A DNA stretch of 64,000 nt from Callaeas wilsoni. Lineage: Eukaryota; Chordata; Aves; Passeriformes; Callaeidae. Below, in pieces: positions 1-13,392 of the stretch; the stretch's first letter is position 1; each line of letters begins with the position of its first letter. Under the pieces are notes generated by a model. It ran no database searches. It saw nothing but the letters and a program-made list of their open reading frames with translations, and was not told the DNA's origin. The stretch is from the NCBI GenBank assembly GCA_013398955.1, contig VWPU01017432.1, forward strand, positions 310,001-374,000, written 5' to 3'. The translations under genes and the position numbers were made by a program.

Positions 1-65
1 CTGTCTCCACACAGTTTGTCAAAACTTACACCTCACCTTTCCTCTACATAAAGTCCAGTAAACAG

Positions 66-222
66 AGCTGAGTCTCCATCCCTGATGAAATTCAAAACCC
101 AACTGGACAGGACTGAGCACTGCTGCACTGCTGTAGATGACCCTGCTTTGAACAGAGGACAAGACCATCTCCAGATGTCTCTTTCCACCTCAGCCAGTGT
201 GGGATTCTTCAGTGTTCTCCAT
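66..222 (+). mobile_element. CR1 LINE 3' fragment
   Basis: The stretch with CATCCCTGATGAAATTCAAA, CCCAACTGGACAGG, GTAGATGACCCTGCTTTGAACAG and ACCATCTCCAGATGTCTCTT follows the order of the CR1 3' end (gag-atc linker, 'gtgaccctgcttgagcagg', 'atctccagaggtccctt'). The tail is degraded. Boundaries are approximate. Confidence 0.7.
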
Positions 223-969
223 TTCAGGGAAGGGAATCCTCCTTCTTCCCACAATATATGCAAGTGGAAATACAGTATTACCAAACCAAATGAATTTGTT
301 TATTCTTTGACAAAAATTCATGACAATGAGAGCACATGGAAAGATCTGACATAATTGCATTGATAGGAAGGGTGGTTCTCCAGACCACCTTCATCTCAGA
401 AAGGGTAAGCTGATTTCAGACTGAACTGAGAGAGCTCATTTCAGTGTATCCCCTACTTGAGATGATACTCTCTGAACTCAGAACAAAAAGGTTAAGATGT
501 CTGCTCTCATTATTTTTCTAAGGAAATGAAATGAATAAAAGTTAAGAGTTTTTTTCTTATGTCAAAGAATTTGACCCTTTATGTCAAAATATTTGAAGGT
601 ATCCAGTCCTTTTTATCCTGTTTACTTTGTACTAGTTCTGAAACTGAAATTCTTTCCAGTGAAGCAGAAATATTTGTCAGTTTGAAATTGGAGCATCAAA
701 TACACTAACTCTTATTACATAACTATTTCCATTTTTATTAAAGCATGTCTGTGCCACAGTAAGTTTCTATAAGCAATACATAAATGAGGTTTTGAAACTC
801 AGTTTTAAGAATCAGGTTATATAAACTCAGCTTTGAAATGTAATTTTTTGCTACAAGAATTTCAGACCATCTTAAGTCAAATCACTTTTAGAAGACAGAC
901 TGAACCTAGAATATTTTCCTCCTATTATTCATGGCAGAACATTTGCTGGTTTGGAAATTCAATTTCTAG

Positions 970-1034
970 AAGAATTTGGAACTAGATGATCATTAAGGTC
1001 CCTTCCAACCCAGGCAATTCTATGATTCTTTGAA
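970..1034 (+). mobile_element. CR1 LINE 3' tail fragment
   Basis: The sequence AACTAGATGATCATTAAGGTCCCTTCCAACCC followed by ATTCTATGATTCT is the standard CR1 3' end with its octamer-like tail. Only about 65 bp remains. Confidence 0.85.
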
Positions 1035-4000
1035 AAGAAATGCAAAATTGAATTTGGACTTTGAACACTTAAACCAGATTTTCACGGCCTGTCAATGAAT
1101 GACCAAATAAACTATGAATGTCATGTATTTCAGCATATTTGACCAAGATTGTCAATAAACAAACTTAAAGCTCCTAGAATGAGACAGGAATACTGATTTC
1201 TGAATTTTCATTATCTGATGCACTAGAGTCCCTGGGAGAGTAAGTACAAATTGGGCATCTGCTGAATTTACATTACAGCAGTATGTATGGACAAGCACTC
1301 CAGACAAGAGCAAGAGAAATCTTAATTGAATTTACTAGCAAGTATTTTTACAGCTGTTACAGATCTTAAAATTAGCTAGAGAAAGATTCTATGTTCCTCA
1401 AAAAGCAGAAGATGGATGTTTAAAAAACCCACTATTTTTAGAAAAAAGTAATGGTGAGTTCCTGAATGACGTTGTGAACCATATACTTTTACAGATGAAG
1501 AGATGCAGAGCTGCTTTCCAAGTTTCAGATTTATTAAAACTTTCACTCACACATTCCTTGTCCTGTGAGCATAAGGACAAATTGGTGTTAGCTAGCACTT
1601 AGTTACAGAAGTGTGTAGCAATGCCAGGTGGGAGGAGCTTTATGCCATCCTTGAGCATTTTGCAGTTGCTGAGCTGCTGTCTACGTAGCATATTCAGTGC
1701 ATTTCCAAAAGGCAAAAAATATCTCCTCTACCCATTAACTTTGGCCCTGTTCACTGTACACAAGAGAAATGATTCCTTTGTTAGAAAATGTCTCTTCTGA
1801 CTGCCTTAAAAAAAAAAAAAAAGAAAAAATATACAGTATTTTTTTTCTCTAAGTAACAAGGACCAAACCAAAGGGGATAAATATGCTGATCTGAATGGCT
1901 GACTGTTTCAGATCACTAGCATTACTGTACAGAAAAAGGTGCTCATACATGACAACAGACTACAAAGCTGGGTTCCCAGACTACTGTATGCTATCTGTAT
2001 TCCCCTTATCGGACAGGGGATCTAGCTCGTGAATAATCAATTGGGAAAAAAATTCATGTTCTTATTCAGTCCAAGATCCAGCAAAGGCCTACGGCAGCTT
2101 CAGTTTAACACAAGAACCTAAAATTGAAAGTAGTTACCAAAGCTATGAAGGTTATTATGTGCTGCAACACAGCAAAATTTGCTTCTGGCAAAGCTGGAGG
2201 AAATGTCCAAACTCAGAAGCACAGCTCAAATTTGGCCACCTCAAGAGGTCTTAGGCTCCTTCAGCTGCCCTGCACACACTGGATGCTTAGCTCTGCCCTT
2301 GCTCAGGTGAGATGCAGAGCTTCTGCAGCAGCTTCCTTTGGCAGTAAGGAGCAGCTGTAGCAAGACAAGTGAGGACATCTCTCCTGGAGCCAAGCCAAGC
2401 CTGCAGGGGCTAAGATCAGCACCAAATATGGGGAGGGTGCCCTAATCCGGCTCTAAGAAACGCTGTGCTGCTGTCACACTGCTGCTGCTCCACAAGGAAG
2501 CTGTCAGTGCTGTCAGCTCGGGAGTTCAAACTCAATTATCCCAAAATTGCACTTTGGTCCTTCCCTGATGCTCCTGGGAATGACTGCTAAAATTCAAAAG
2601 GAGACCTTGTGAGTATGGATGGTGCCATGTTGTGGAAATGTCTTTCAGTAAATAACAGGTTTTTCTTCATCCAAATTATGAATAATCACTCAGAGTATCT
2701 TCTTTCAAAAGCAGTATTTATTTTTTCATCAAGATAAGACACATTACGTACTGCATAAAGTAAAAAGTACTGCTAGGAAAGCTGCATTTAACTGAGATAA
2801 CAAAAAAATACACATAGATTGCACTTGAGAAAGTAGGCTCTATCCCAGAAGAATATAGTAAATAAAAAGCTGATGAGTGGTTTGAAATTAGGACTCCTTC
2901 TGAACTGCCTTTGAAAATGTATTTATTTTGGGGGGTTCCAATTCCACCAATAAAACTGAACCAGATGAGTTTTTTTAACAGCTTTGCTCTTTAAGTTAAA
3001 ATAGTATGTAAACAACATAACAATTATACATAGACAAAAGAGGAAAAAAAAATATGGAGATACACCTTTGCAATTTCTGCTAATAAATAAAAAGGAAAGA
3101 TTTTGCTGATATTTGGGCTCACCATGGTCACTGCAGCTTGGGGTTTGCATTATGGAGAGTTTTTCTTAGTTCACATGTATGTTATCATCCCCACACTGCC
3201 ACATGAAGCCCATCCTTGACCCTTCTGCACCGGCCGGGAGCATGGTGCCTGTACGGCAGCCGGGGGCAGTGAATAGTTCCATTCATTAGGAAGTATCCCA
3301 GGAGTAGTACTTTACACTTTATGACAAGCTTAGCTTATATTTAAGAAGGTAAACCCATCATTAAGCATGAGGAATTTTTTCACTTTGCATCTGAATTTTT
3401 CTGCTGGACCCTGTCATCCACTGCCGCCTTTATCTAACTCAGTTAGCTGAATTCTCAGCTGTTCAGTCTTTAAAAGGAGTATTTATACCATCTACCTTTC
3501 TGTATCCCACGCAGATGTCCAAATCAGATTCCTAATCTTTCTAGATAGTCAACGGACAGAAAGGAAAGCTCCCAAACTGGGTGATTTCAACCTTTGGACA
3601 AAGGCACGCTATGGGAGAGCCTCTCCCAGTTGCCTCTAGGAGCAACTCAGGCTCCCAGACAAGGCTGAATCCACCCCCATCTCCCCTGATCAGGAGGCAT
3701 AAGCACCCCTCCCAACACGTGGCTGCTGGGGTGGGACCGGGCAAGCAGGCAGTGCTGCCTGGCACACACCTGCTGCAGCACTGCCTGCTGCCCAGCTTCC
3801 CTCCGGGGTGGGAATTAAAGGACCATCTAGAGCACAAAGCCTTGTGAAACTTGTGTATCTTACAACCAATGCTAACTATGAAGTCACAGTGCTTAGGCGT
3901 GATTCAGTCAGAGACAGACACAGGAGTGCCCTGTCTCAAAAACAATCAGTTCTGCCAAGGTCTTGCATGCAAATTTCTTCCAAACTTAGCTAAAAATTAT

Positions 4001-6114
4001 GGAAGGGCTGGGTCTATCTTGTTATTAAGCCAGAGACAGAAAAAGAATGAGATGTTCTTTAAATAGTCCTGAACTACAAAATGAAGGTGGTAATCTTTGG
4101 TTACAGGGCTGTTCTTTTAATGTGAATTGCTTTGAAAAATGATGAATCACTTCCCAAGTAAGCATTCAGGAGCATTTTTAAACAGACATCTGGGAGCCAG
4201 AGAGGAAAAATTAATATAAATAATAAAACTGCCACAGTTTCTGAATCTCCAAGGTTAAAGTACAGGAAAGAAAGTAACACAACATTTCTAAGGGATCTTT
4301 CAGCAAAGTTTTGCTAAAATTATAAAAAAGCACTTACAAAATACTTGAGCTGATGAAGAGGGAAAATGAGAACATTAGGGCGCTTTTGTAACAAACCTGT
4401 GGAGTACTAAAACATACTGGTTTGAAGGCCTTGTATTATATTATTTTATAGCACATGCCATTTTCCATGAATTATAATGCATTATTGTCAACCTACTTCA
4501 CTCTTTCAAAGAGACAGAAAGACAAGAACCAACACAGACGATTTGATGCAGCCTATGTCTACTATAAAACATAAAACCTCAGCCATTAAATGTGCCACCC
4601 TATTCCCTCTGCTACATTCATGATCAAAACTTCAATTCTTTACCAGACTTAAATATGCCTGGTTTTTTTACATTTTTGGAGCAGCATTTGAAAATCCTTA
4701 AAGCTAGTTTGGAAGGATTTTTTTCTCCTTTTTCAGCTGGAGCACTTTCATAATAGTTTAAAAGGCACAGGAAGCTATGCTGTAGCTTTTAAAGTGCTAA
4801 TTTCATTATGAGGTGGTATTAAGTAATATTCTTCTGAAAGTTAATAAATGATGCACATTTTCCATGACTGACATTTCTTAATGAGTTAATATGCTTCAGC
4901 AAAATGCAACCAAAAAAAGAAATTCACTGTCAACAGTTTAACCATGGCAATACACAGAGCTGGAATGAGGCAACTAACCTCAGATAACTAAGATTAATGC
5001 ATATATGACAAAGTTAAAATAATCCATATTTAGAACAAACAAATAAAGAAACCCCAAACCAAATAATGATAATTAAATCTCAAACACAGTTTTGTTTCCC
5101 AGTAACACAACTGCAAAACAAATCAATATTTTCAACAAACAAGTTGCCCTATCTTCATCTCCTCCACAGGACAACATGGCACTCCTCAAACTGCTGCGAG
5201 GAGGATCCAAGGGGAAGTCTGTCTCTCCCTTCTTGTGTAGAGGGGGCTCCTCTTGGGCAACTGTGGGGCCACTCTGGGCAAGGGGCAGGAATCCAGATCA
5301 GGCAGGTAGTGACCAAAATCAGTCCCAGCCCACAGGTATTTATGTGGGGACCTGGCAGGAGCCCCCTCTCGCAGAAGCATCTGGGTGATGGCTCCCATGG
5401 AGCCACCATGGCAAAAGTACCAGCCTCTGCACCCCCTACCACCCTCAGTGTCCTGGCTTATGCAAAGCATCTGCTAATTTCAGCACATGATTTGCTCAAG
5501 TACAAACAGTGAGATTTGACTTTACTGATGTGTTGTTTCATGTAATGATGGATTTTATGCATTCTATCTCACTCTGTTGGGCCAGAATGCTGCCAAGTTC
5601 CCTCTGAGAGTGGGGCAAACCATTTTGCACTCATACAGGCTCAAATTCTCTCTTCATTTATACCCACCATAAAACCCTACCTACCATCAAGGAGAGCTGA
5701 GGAGGTAGAAATGGGAGTAGAATTTGAGTGTAGGAACTGGTGGTGAGTGAAAAACAAAGACAATGCTATTTCACTGCCAGCTACCTACATACCTGGTATT
5801 TAAATTCAGTGGGCACTGTGTGCCTAAGGACTGCAATTGAGCTTTTAAAATCTCAACCCTCAGAATCTAGCTACAGATAACCACAATCCTAAATTCTTGG
5901 ATGCTGATACATAAATGTATGATATACCTGTTTAGTTGCCATGGCACTAATCAGCACAGCAATCATTTTTGCTAATTGCAAAGGCAGGCTAGTAGCAAAT
6001 TTCAAATTATTAGTGAGTAAAGGTCCTCAGAGCAATCCTGCTTGAAAGTACATGTCCAGTAAGATGCAATTACTGTGACTGGTTTTTTCTTTTCTTTCTT
6101 TGTTTTTCCTTTTT

Positions 6115-6249
6115 TTATCGAGGTGGTCTTGAACTACAGACACAATCACAACGCTCATGGTGATCCAGCTGTATATCTACCAAGGACATGTTGTTCCTGA
6201 TTTTGCCTTTTCTTCTGGTATGTCCAGCCTCAGGGATGAACTTCAGCAC
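6115..6249 (-). CDS. PDGFD: PDGFD exon 7: terminal coding exon with stop codon
   Basis: Coding part of the last exon: 44 codons plus TAA, from VLKFIPEAGH to LDHHERCDCVCSSRPPR. It was found by matching the expected C terminus, being too short for the ORF track. The acceptor is TTTTTGTTGATCCTCCCAG|GTGCTG, phase 0, which joins KKYHE to VLKF. The RCDCVC cluster supplies the last three knot cysteines, giving ten in the growth-factor domain, as in human. The basic segment HTRRKGKIRNN is three residues longer than human between VL-F and VDIQ. The stop is at 6115-6117 and the 3' UTR continues to lower coordinates. Confidence 0.95.
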   Translation of the reverse strand: MLKFIPEAGHTRRKGKIRNNMSLVDIQLDHHERCDCVCSSRPPR

Positions 6250-6924
6250 CTGGGAGGATCAACAAAAATGCACTGAATTAGAAAACGCTGTTGGAGATCT
6301 GAGGATCAGAGTGTTGGGGCCCCAAGGGCACCAACAGCCGTTAATGGCCATGACCGGCATTAATTTGGACACATTTTTGTTTTATTTCCAGCTTTTTCTT
6401 TGCACCCTTTGACATCCTGCTGTATTGTTTGTCCTGGAGCTTAAACAGACTGTTTTATTTCCTACGTCAGGTATCTTTATATCATGCAGTTTCCTAACCA
6501 TGTCCAGAGTTGCTCCTTTGCATGTGAACTATCAAGCATGTTTCCTTTGGCTCATCTTTGCAGTCCCATAAGTATTTGAGTTGTCCTGTCCCTCCTCTCC
6601 CTTGTACAGTATTTCAGCTCTAAAGAACAAGGAACATTTTTTTATGCAATTTGAAATTTCTGAAGCACATATCATTAGAATTGGTCCAAAACCTAAATAC
6701 TTGTAGAGGGCAGAAGGAGATGAAGGAGCTTGCACAAAATATGTGTCAGATACCACCGAGTTTCTGTGGAATCTGAGTTTTGTTGGCTTATCTTAAAAAT
6801 CTCTGCCTCAACCAAAATGATTTCTGAAGAATTTACTCTGAATAATGTCAAGCAAAAAGAAAACAAAATTACTTCCTAGGGAAGTATACATCGTAATAGA
6901 AACTTCTGAAAAAATTCTATCTAG

Positions 6925-7232
6925 GCAAGATGATCTTGAGACCCCTAGGAAGGGGGTTACAGGTTGTAAAAAAGATGAGAAAGAGGCAACAAACACAAAT
7001 TGCAACAAAAAAAAATCCTACTTCGATATAGGTAAGAAAATACTGAGAGTGGTTAAACACTGGAGCAGGTTGTCCAGAGAGGATGCAGAAACCTTTGACA
7101 CAGTCAAAATAAACAGGATGAGACCCTAAGCAACCTCATCTAACTTAAACATTTTTCCTGCTTTTATAGGAGATCGAGTAGGAGACCCTCAGAGATGCCT
7201 TCCAAATCATATCACTATAGGAATCTGTGACT
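6925..7232 (+). mobile_element. CR1 LINE 3' fragment
   Basis: The words GGTTAAACACTGGAGCAGGTTGTCCAGAGAGG, GAGCAACCTCATCTAACTT and GGAGACCCTCAGAGATGCCTTCCAA occur in CR1 order, ending near AGGAATCTGTGA. The 94-codon frame over it (6845-7129) is a chance frame in the element. The 5' edge is approximate. Confidence 0.8.
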
Positions 7233-8851
7233 CCCTGAAAAAGATCTTGTAAGGATCTTCCCAACTCTCACAGCACATTGCCCAGAAAGATATGCATAAT
7301 TGTCAGACTTGTGTAGATGGCGAATCTGAAACTGGTTTGCTCAAGTCTATGCAACACATAGTAGAAAAACTACCGGTGGCATTATGTAGTCCTTTCCATT
7401 TTGAAATTTACTGATGGGGGGTGGGACACAGAGATAGCAAGGCTGCAGCTCCACAGCTGGCAGCAAGCACGTAGGTCAGATCTGCTCAGTGTGGCTCAAG
7501 GACTTGAGTCCAGAAACCACGCACTGGTAAGGCACTAGAGCTACCATGCCTCACCCCTTGGCAGGCCGATGTGACTCATGATAGCTTGGGCAAGTGACTG
7601 CTAGATCAGCTGGATTTCTCTTGCTTGTACAAACATGGAGATGTCATGTTAAGTGCATGACCTCCCAAAGCCAGTGGCCAACTGGGAAGTGGGACCTAAA
7701 TGCCTGTAACACCTCAACCAGTGAAGCACCCACATTTCTGACCTAACAGATCATACTGATTTATAACTAGTAGATCACTCTGTTACTCAACAGAGTTTTC
7801 TTTTTTTTTTCACTAAGTAGTTTCTGTATTTTGATGGCGTAACACCATACAAGAGTTGAGATGGTTTTGGAAATGACAGGGAATAAGAGGCTGTGTGCCA
7901 GATCAACAGAGTATTAGCATTTTCAACAGAATTAGAAAGTCCCAGAAAGTAAGTGTGATGCACTTGCCAAAGGATAACCAGAGATGCTGTGCAGGGTGGA
8001 TGGGGAAGAGCAGGCAGGTTACCATCTCTCAGGATGAGACCATTTGTTCTCTGCCATTAATGCCTTGAGGCTAGAAAAGTTATGAGGTGTAACAAAAGTG
8101 GTAAGCACTGAACACAGTCTATTATTTTGTTCTCCCTTTTGTGATGAAATTTATATTTAGCCTATGTAATACTGAGAGGAGAGACTGTGCCTAAGCAAGG
8201 TATAGACATGCTGCTGTACTGTGTTGGGAAAACAGAATTACTTTGCCCTGTTAGAAATGCAGAAACATGTAATTTTACTTTTTTTTTTTTTTTTAAAGCA
8301 ACATAAATATAGTATCTTTGCACTGATTTCAAACATTGGCTGCATCCATATGTGCAATAAATCCTGATGGACACTAGGACAATTTGCTGCACCACACTGT
8401 CATCCTGAGCACAAGGGAACTGAACCCAATCAGTTTGCTGCAATTATTACAGAGATAAAAATAGACCCTATCTTCAAAGATGCTTTTTTAAAGAAAACAT
8501 ACTTTTAAAATCAAGTACAGATGCTGACACTTGAACTCATGATAAATTCCTTATTTAAAGAAGTCCTTCAGCAAAATCTGACAAACCCAGATGACTGGCA
8601 GTTTGCAAGATGCGGGTAGGTAAATCTGATTTTTCCAGCTGAGAGCAAATCAAAGTATGCAATGGGATGAGAGTAAAGATGTGGACTGTATTTAAGTTAA
8701 CACACCATCTGACAGCTTGGGGACTTTCCCTTTGTTTTTTATCAAGAAGCATAAGCACAGTATATGGGCTTTGCAGATAAGAAAATGAACTGTCAGGCAC
8801 TTCCTCAGACAAGACAGGAAAACAGTGATTGAACACAGCTGAAATTATCAA

Positions 8852-9605
8852 ATCATAGAATCCTTTAGGTGGAAAAGACCTCTGAGATCATTTGGTCCAA
8901 CCGTTACCCCAGCACCGCCAAGTCGACCACTAACTTTTGTCCCCTAATGCCATATGCTACACGCTTTTTGAATAGTTCCAGGAATAGCAACTCTCCCAGT
9001 TCCCTGGGCAGCCTGTTTCAATGTTTGACCACCCTTGCAGTGAAGAAAACTTCCCTTATATCCAATCTAAACCTCCCCTGGTGCAACTTGAAGCTATGTC
9101 CTCTTGTTCTGCCACCTGTTATCTGGGAGAAGATGCCCACCCCACCTGGATGCACCCTTCTTTCAGGCAGTCAGAGAAAGTGATAAGGTGCCCCCCTGAG
9201 CCTCCTTTTCTCCAGGCTAAACACTCTCAGCTCCCTCAGATATAAGACTTGTGCTCCAGACCCTTCTCCAGCTCTGCTGCCCTTCCCTGGATCTGAGGTG
9301 TGGCCTCACCAGTGCCGAGTACAGGGGAACGGTCACTGCCCTGGTCCTGCTGGCCACACCATTGCTGATCCAGGCCAGGATGCCATCGGCCTTCTTGGCC
9401 ACCTGGGCACACACTGGATCATGTTCAGCTGCTGTCGACCAGCACTCCCATGGCCTTTTTTGCTGGGCAGCCTTTCCAGGCACTCTGCCCCCAGCCTGTA
9501 GCACTGCCTGGGGCTGTTGTGACTCAAGTGCAGGACTCAGCACTTGGCATTGTTTAACCTCACACAATTGGTCTCAGATCCAGCCTGTCCAGATCCCTCT
9601 CTAGA
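8852..9605 (-). mobile_element. CR1 LINE 3' half-element, minus strand
   Basis: On the minus strand it ends in GATTCTATGATT. The plus strand shows the inverted CR1 3' region: TCATAGAATCCTTTAGGTGG, TGAGATCATTTGGTCCAACCG, GCAGCCTGTTTCAATGTTTGACCACCC, GTGCCCCCCTGAGCCTCCTTTTCTCCAGGCTAAA and onward to the end of the reverse transcriptase ORF. Overlapping ORFs on both strands between 8869 and 9604 come from this element and are not host genes. The element is 5' truncated, as is typical. Confidence 0.95.
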
Positions 9606-12600
9606 GCTACTTTAGTAGCTGACCACAGAACTGATATTCAAAGCTCTCTGTTTCACTTCCACCTAATAGTTTTATTTTCATCTAAGTACAAGGGAATTGA
9701 AAAGAATCTGGAAATAAGGCCATTTCTGGTGACCACAGTAGATGGAAGACAACCCTTTATTCTGCAAATAGCTGCTGTTTATTCATCACATGGTCAGGTC
9801 CTTAAAGCTGAGGAACTACGGAATTAATAAGAACAGTTCAAATAAATTCTGTTCAGGACACTTTATCACTTGTTTTTTCATGGGATCAGTAGCTGTAAGA
9901 AAATATGGATATGACAAGTCTAGAATGCTCAAAAGGGTTTTTTTTCCCTTATGGGGGTGAAAAAGAACAACCTTGTAGTTTTCAAATTAAAGGATCAATG
10001 TCTGTCCTTTCTCATCAAATTGCAGTGCCTCAGTTGTTCAGATCATTGCCTCAAAAAGAGCCTGCAACTACAGTCATGTCCATCTCATCAAACACTGAGT
10101 AAATTATGGTCATAAAACTACTAAAACAATTAAAATAAAGTCAAGACAGATTGTTCTGCTTCTGAGCTGGATTTGGTGCTTATAGGTACTACAAAAAAAA
10201 GTGCAGCAGGGCTTTTCTGTGCAGAGAGCCCTATAGGAGGACACCAATATGCTGGATGGCATTTTACTTTGTAGGTATGCCTGATCATGTGAGAAGTTTC
10301 AAGGAGAGATGACTGTAGCCACTGCTTAACTTTCCCTAGTGGCAGCGATGTAGGAAATATAAAGAAAATGCTTACACGTGTTTCCTTGCCAGCAATCTTG
10401 CTCATTGATCATGTACTGAATTTGGATGTCAGCTTCTGAAAGCCTCCTTAAATTAGAGCAAAGCCATGACAAAAAACAGGATCTGGAAGCTGAAGCCAGA
10501 GAAACTTCAATTGGAATTAGGGCACACTTGTTTAAGTCAGGCCCATTCACCCCTTGGACAACTCCCCAAGGAACTGGGGCGTTTCCAGCCTGTTTGAGGA
10601 CTGCCTTTCCAGGATGTGTATGGTACCAGTTTGGGTTGTGCTCTGGGGGCAGCAGGTGCTCTCCAGTCACCTGTGGAGCACAGGAAGTCAGGGCTGATGG
10701 CCCCTATCATCTCAGCAGGTCTGTAAGAACATTTCAATATCAGCGGCTGAGGACAGCAGAGTGGCAATGACTGCCAGGAAGAGGACCCAGCTGGAGATAA
10801 CCTGTTCACCCTGATCCATACATGGCATGTCTCCAGCAGAAGCTGCAATAAAGCAGCAAATCCAGAGCAGGATTCACCTGAAACACCCACCTCTGGCATG
10901 GCTAGCTCTGGGGGCTAGGAAAGGAGCCCAAAGCTTGGACTCACAGTGTTAGATGGGTAGAGCTAGATGAAGTGAATGATCTCTTCAGCATTTGCTGATA
11001 GTCCTAGCCGGGTATCACTGACCCTTGAAGTCAGGCAACATTTAGCCATGACAGTCTATGATGGCTGATTTCTGTTTCGTTAAAAAGCAAAGAGTGACAG
11101 CAAATCCAGTCAAAACTTAAAAAAGGTTTTCGACAGGCATGTTTGACTTATCATTTACTTATTAGTAACAACAGTAACGTTGTTTTTTAAATTCTGGACC
11201 AGTATTTTGAGCACCAACAAAAAAATGAAGCCTCACTCAAAAATCAGCTTTTTTTAAAATTTCTGATTAGCTTAAGAATGCAACAGAAAATCAATAACAT
11301 GACTATGGCTTACCCAATATCTAATTAGCTTCATATTCTTGTAACAGAGGATGGTGAGCAACTCTGGATGCTATTTTAGATAGTGAAATTTGTATTTTGC
11401 AGAACTTATTTTAAAATTCTGCTATGCAGCATTATCTAATCTCCTTCTGCACATCTAAAAATAACACCATTCTAGCATGCAAACCAAATTATATTTGTCT
11501 GAGATTCATGAAAGAGGAAGCATCAGAAGTGCAAAACATTCAACACAGATCCAAGTTCTGATAGACATAAAAAATCTTACTCCGCAGTTTTTGAAAGTTA
11601 TCTAATCCAAAGGTCACACACGGTTTAGCTGTGCTCTAAGACACCAAGCATTATGGGAATGTGGTCATAATTTAGCACAAGGACCTTTACTCTAGTAGGA
11701 ACATAGCCTAAACCAATGACATAGACCCAAAGATGTATTCCTTCTTACCAGAGATAATTATGGGGTATCAGGGACAAGAAAAATGAGTTGGCTTGCTGAT
11801 CAGTGGTAGCAGGCAAACTAAGGGATTATTAAATATAGATGGGATCATTATTTCTATTTTTTTTCTTTGTATTCATAAGAAACACCTAGTTTTAATACAA
11901 CAAACATGGGAAAAAATTAATTGGCTTAAAACTCGAGTACCTGAAGCACTCACTAAAGCTATGATGTTTTTGACATACGTGACATCAACAAGACCCTAAC
12001 TTTGGCTGATCTTGTCAGGAATTATATGTGCATTATGCTACAGCTATTGTTTTATCACTGACTAGATACAGGTGTTCCTCCTTCACAAACTGCCTCTCTG
12101 TCCTGACATGTATCACAGGATGTCTCACTTGCTTAACTTCCAGATGTCAGTCCAAGAACTTTGATTTTCATCTAGTAAAAAATGAACCTTTTTCTCTCAC
12201 TGCACTTCTGCACTCTCTCTGCTCATCCCGTGACCTAGCATTCATTTCTGACTCATTTTGTTTCCTCGTACTTGCATTCCAAATAAATCCCATTGCTGCT
12301 TCTTGTACAATATTCCATGAATTAACTCTTTTGTCAGGCTAATTCTGTGCCTTTATTACCATAACAACCTTTTATCTCCTTTATACATGTACTATCAACT
12401 CCAGGACATACAACAATCAGACCATATTCCTTGCACACTGCTTTGATGATTCTAGCTCTTTTTAATCCCTTAGCAAATTCCCTTTGTTGTGTCAGCAGCA
12501 TTTGGATCATTTTTTGACCAGCTATCTTACGTTTCCCTGTGTAAGGACAGGGTGAAAATTACTGTCTGCTTTCTCAAATGCCTCCTTAAGGTTTGCTTCT

Positions 12601-13337
12601 CACTTCGCTGAAAAATAAAAGAAGAAAAGAAAAAAAGCCCCCACAGCATCAAATTGTATTAGTTACATTTCTTAACTCCATTGCAATAAGTCTGTCTTAC
12701 TGAAGTTCCATGCCACTTTTTTATTTTCTATTGTGCTCCCGTGTTCTTTTCTACCGTATAATATTCCCTCTGTCTTGTTTTCCCTTTGCAATGTTGGGTT
12801 CAGTTGAAGCTGTTTTTATGCCCCAGCAACTTGTGCCAAGATACAGTACTGTGTGCTCTGGGGTACCTACTGCCTCTCTCAAGGCAACCAAAGGTTATGA
12901 AATTGCCACCCTAACACTAATCAAAACCTTCTCTCTGAGAATTAACTGAATGTACGTCCTGTGAAGGCACCAGATAAGCTCCAGTCAACATCGAACTTAA
13001 ATGCAGGCATAATGCTTCAAAAAGGGGTGGGATGGGGGGTGGGGGAAGAAGCACCTTACAGACAGTGGACATTACATCAGTCTTTACAGGAGAGACAAAT
13101 AAGCAGGTAAAAGATGCAATCAGCTATCACCACTTTGCTTTTTTCCTTATATGCCCTTTAGCTGTGCAGCTCAGCACTGTGTCTGCAGAGGTTTATACGT
13201 TCTGACAAATTCTGGTTGCTACCTTAAGAGCACTTATTCCCTATGGAAACTCATTTCACATCTCATCAGTTGCAGCAATGAGATGGGGAAACTGATTTCT
13301 TGTTTCTCTGAAGTATGTGCATGCTAGCTGGATAGTA

Positions 13338-13392
13338 CAGCCACAGCCACAGCCACAGCTGAACTGAGTCCTGGCCTGAGTTCCCCCCCCCC
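13338..13392. repeat. CAGCCA hexanucleotide repeat and C10 run
   Basis: Nearly four CAGCCA units at 13338-13359, and a run of ten C at 13383-13392. Likely length-variable. Confidence 0.85.

Larger units (their letters stand above)
1..6114 (-). other. PDGFD 3' UTR and downstream flank
   Basis: The PDGFD 3' UTR must start at 6114 and run to lower coordinates; its end cannot be fixed by eye. Minus-strand polyadenylation hexamers include ATTAAA at 4121-4116 and AATAAA at 2927-2922 and 2722-2717. The region between 3540 and 3860 and that between 5160 and 5470 are richer in GC than their surroundings and open in several frames, but no protein is recognisable. Two short CR1 tails lie at 66-222 and 970-1034. 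An A-rich tract lies near 1807-1826. No other gene is supported. Confidence 0.6.

Noticed and set aside
9217..9604. Overlapping 116- and 117-codon frames on both strands
   Set aside because: Both lie within a CR1 LINE fragment.
10490..10900. GC-richer block with AATAAA, considered as an LTR or processed pseudogene
   Set aside because: No terminal TG/CA pair, target-site duplication, poly-A tail or known protein could be identified.
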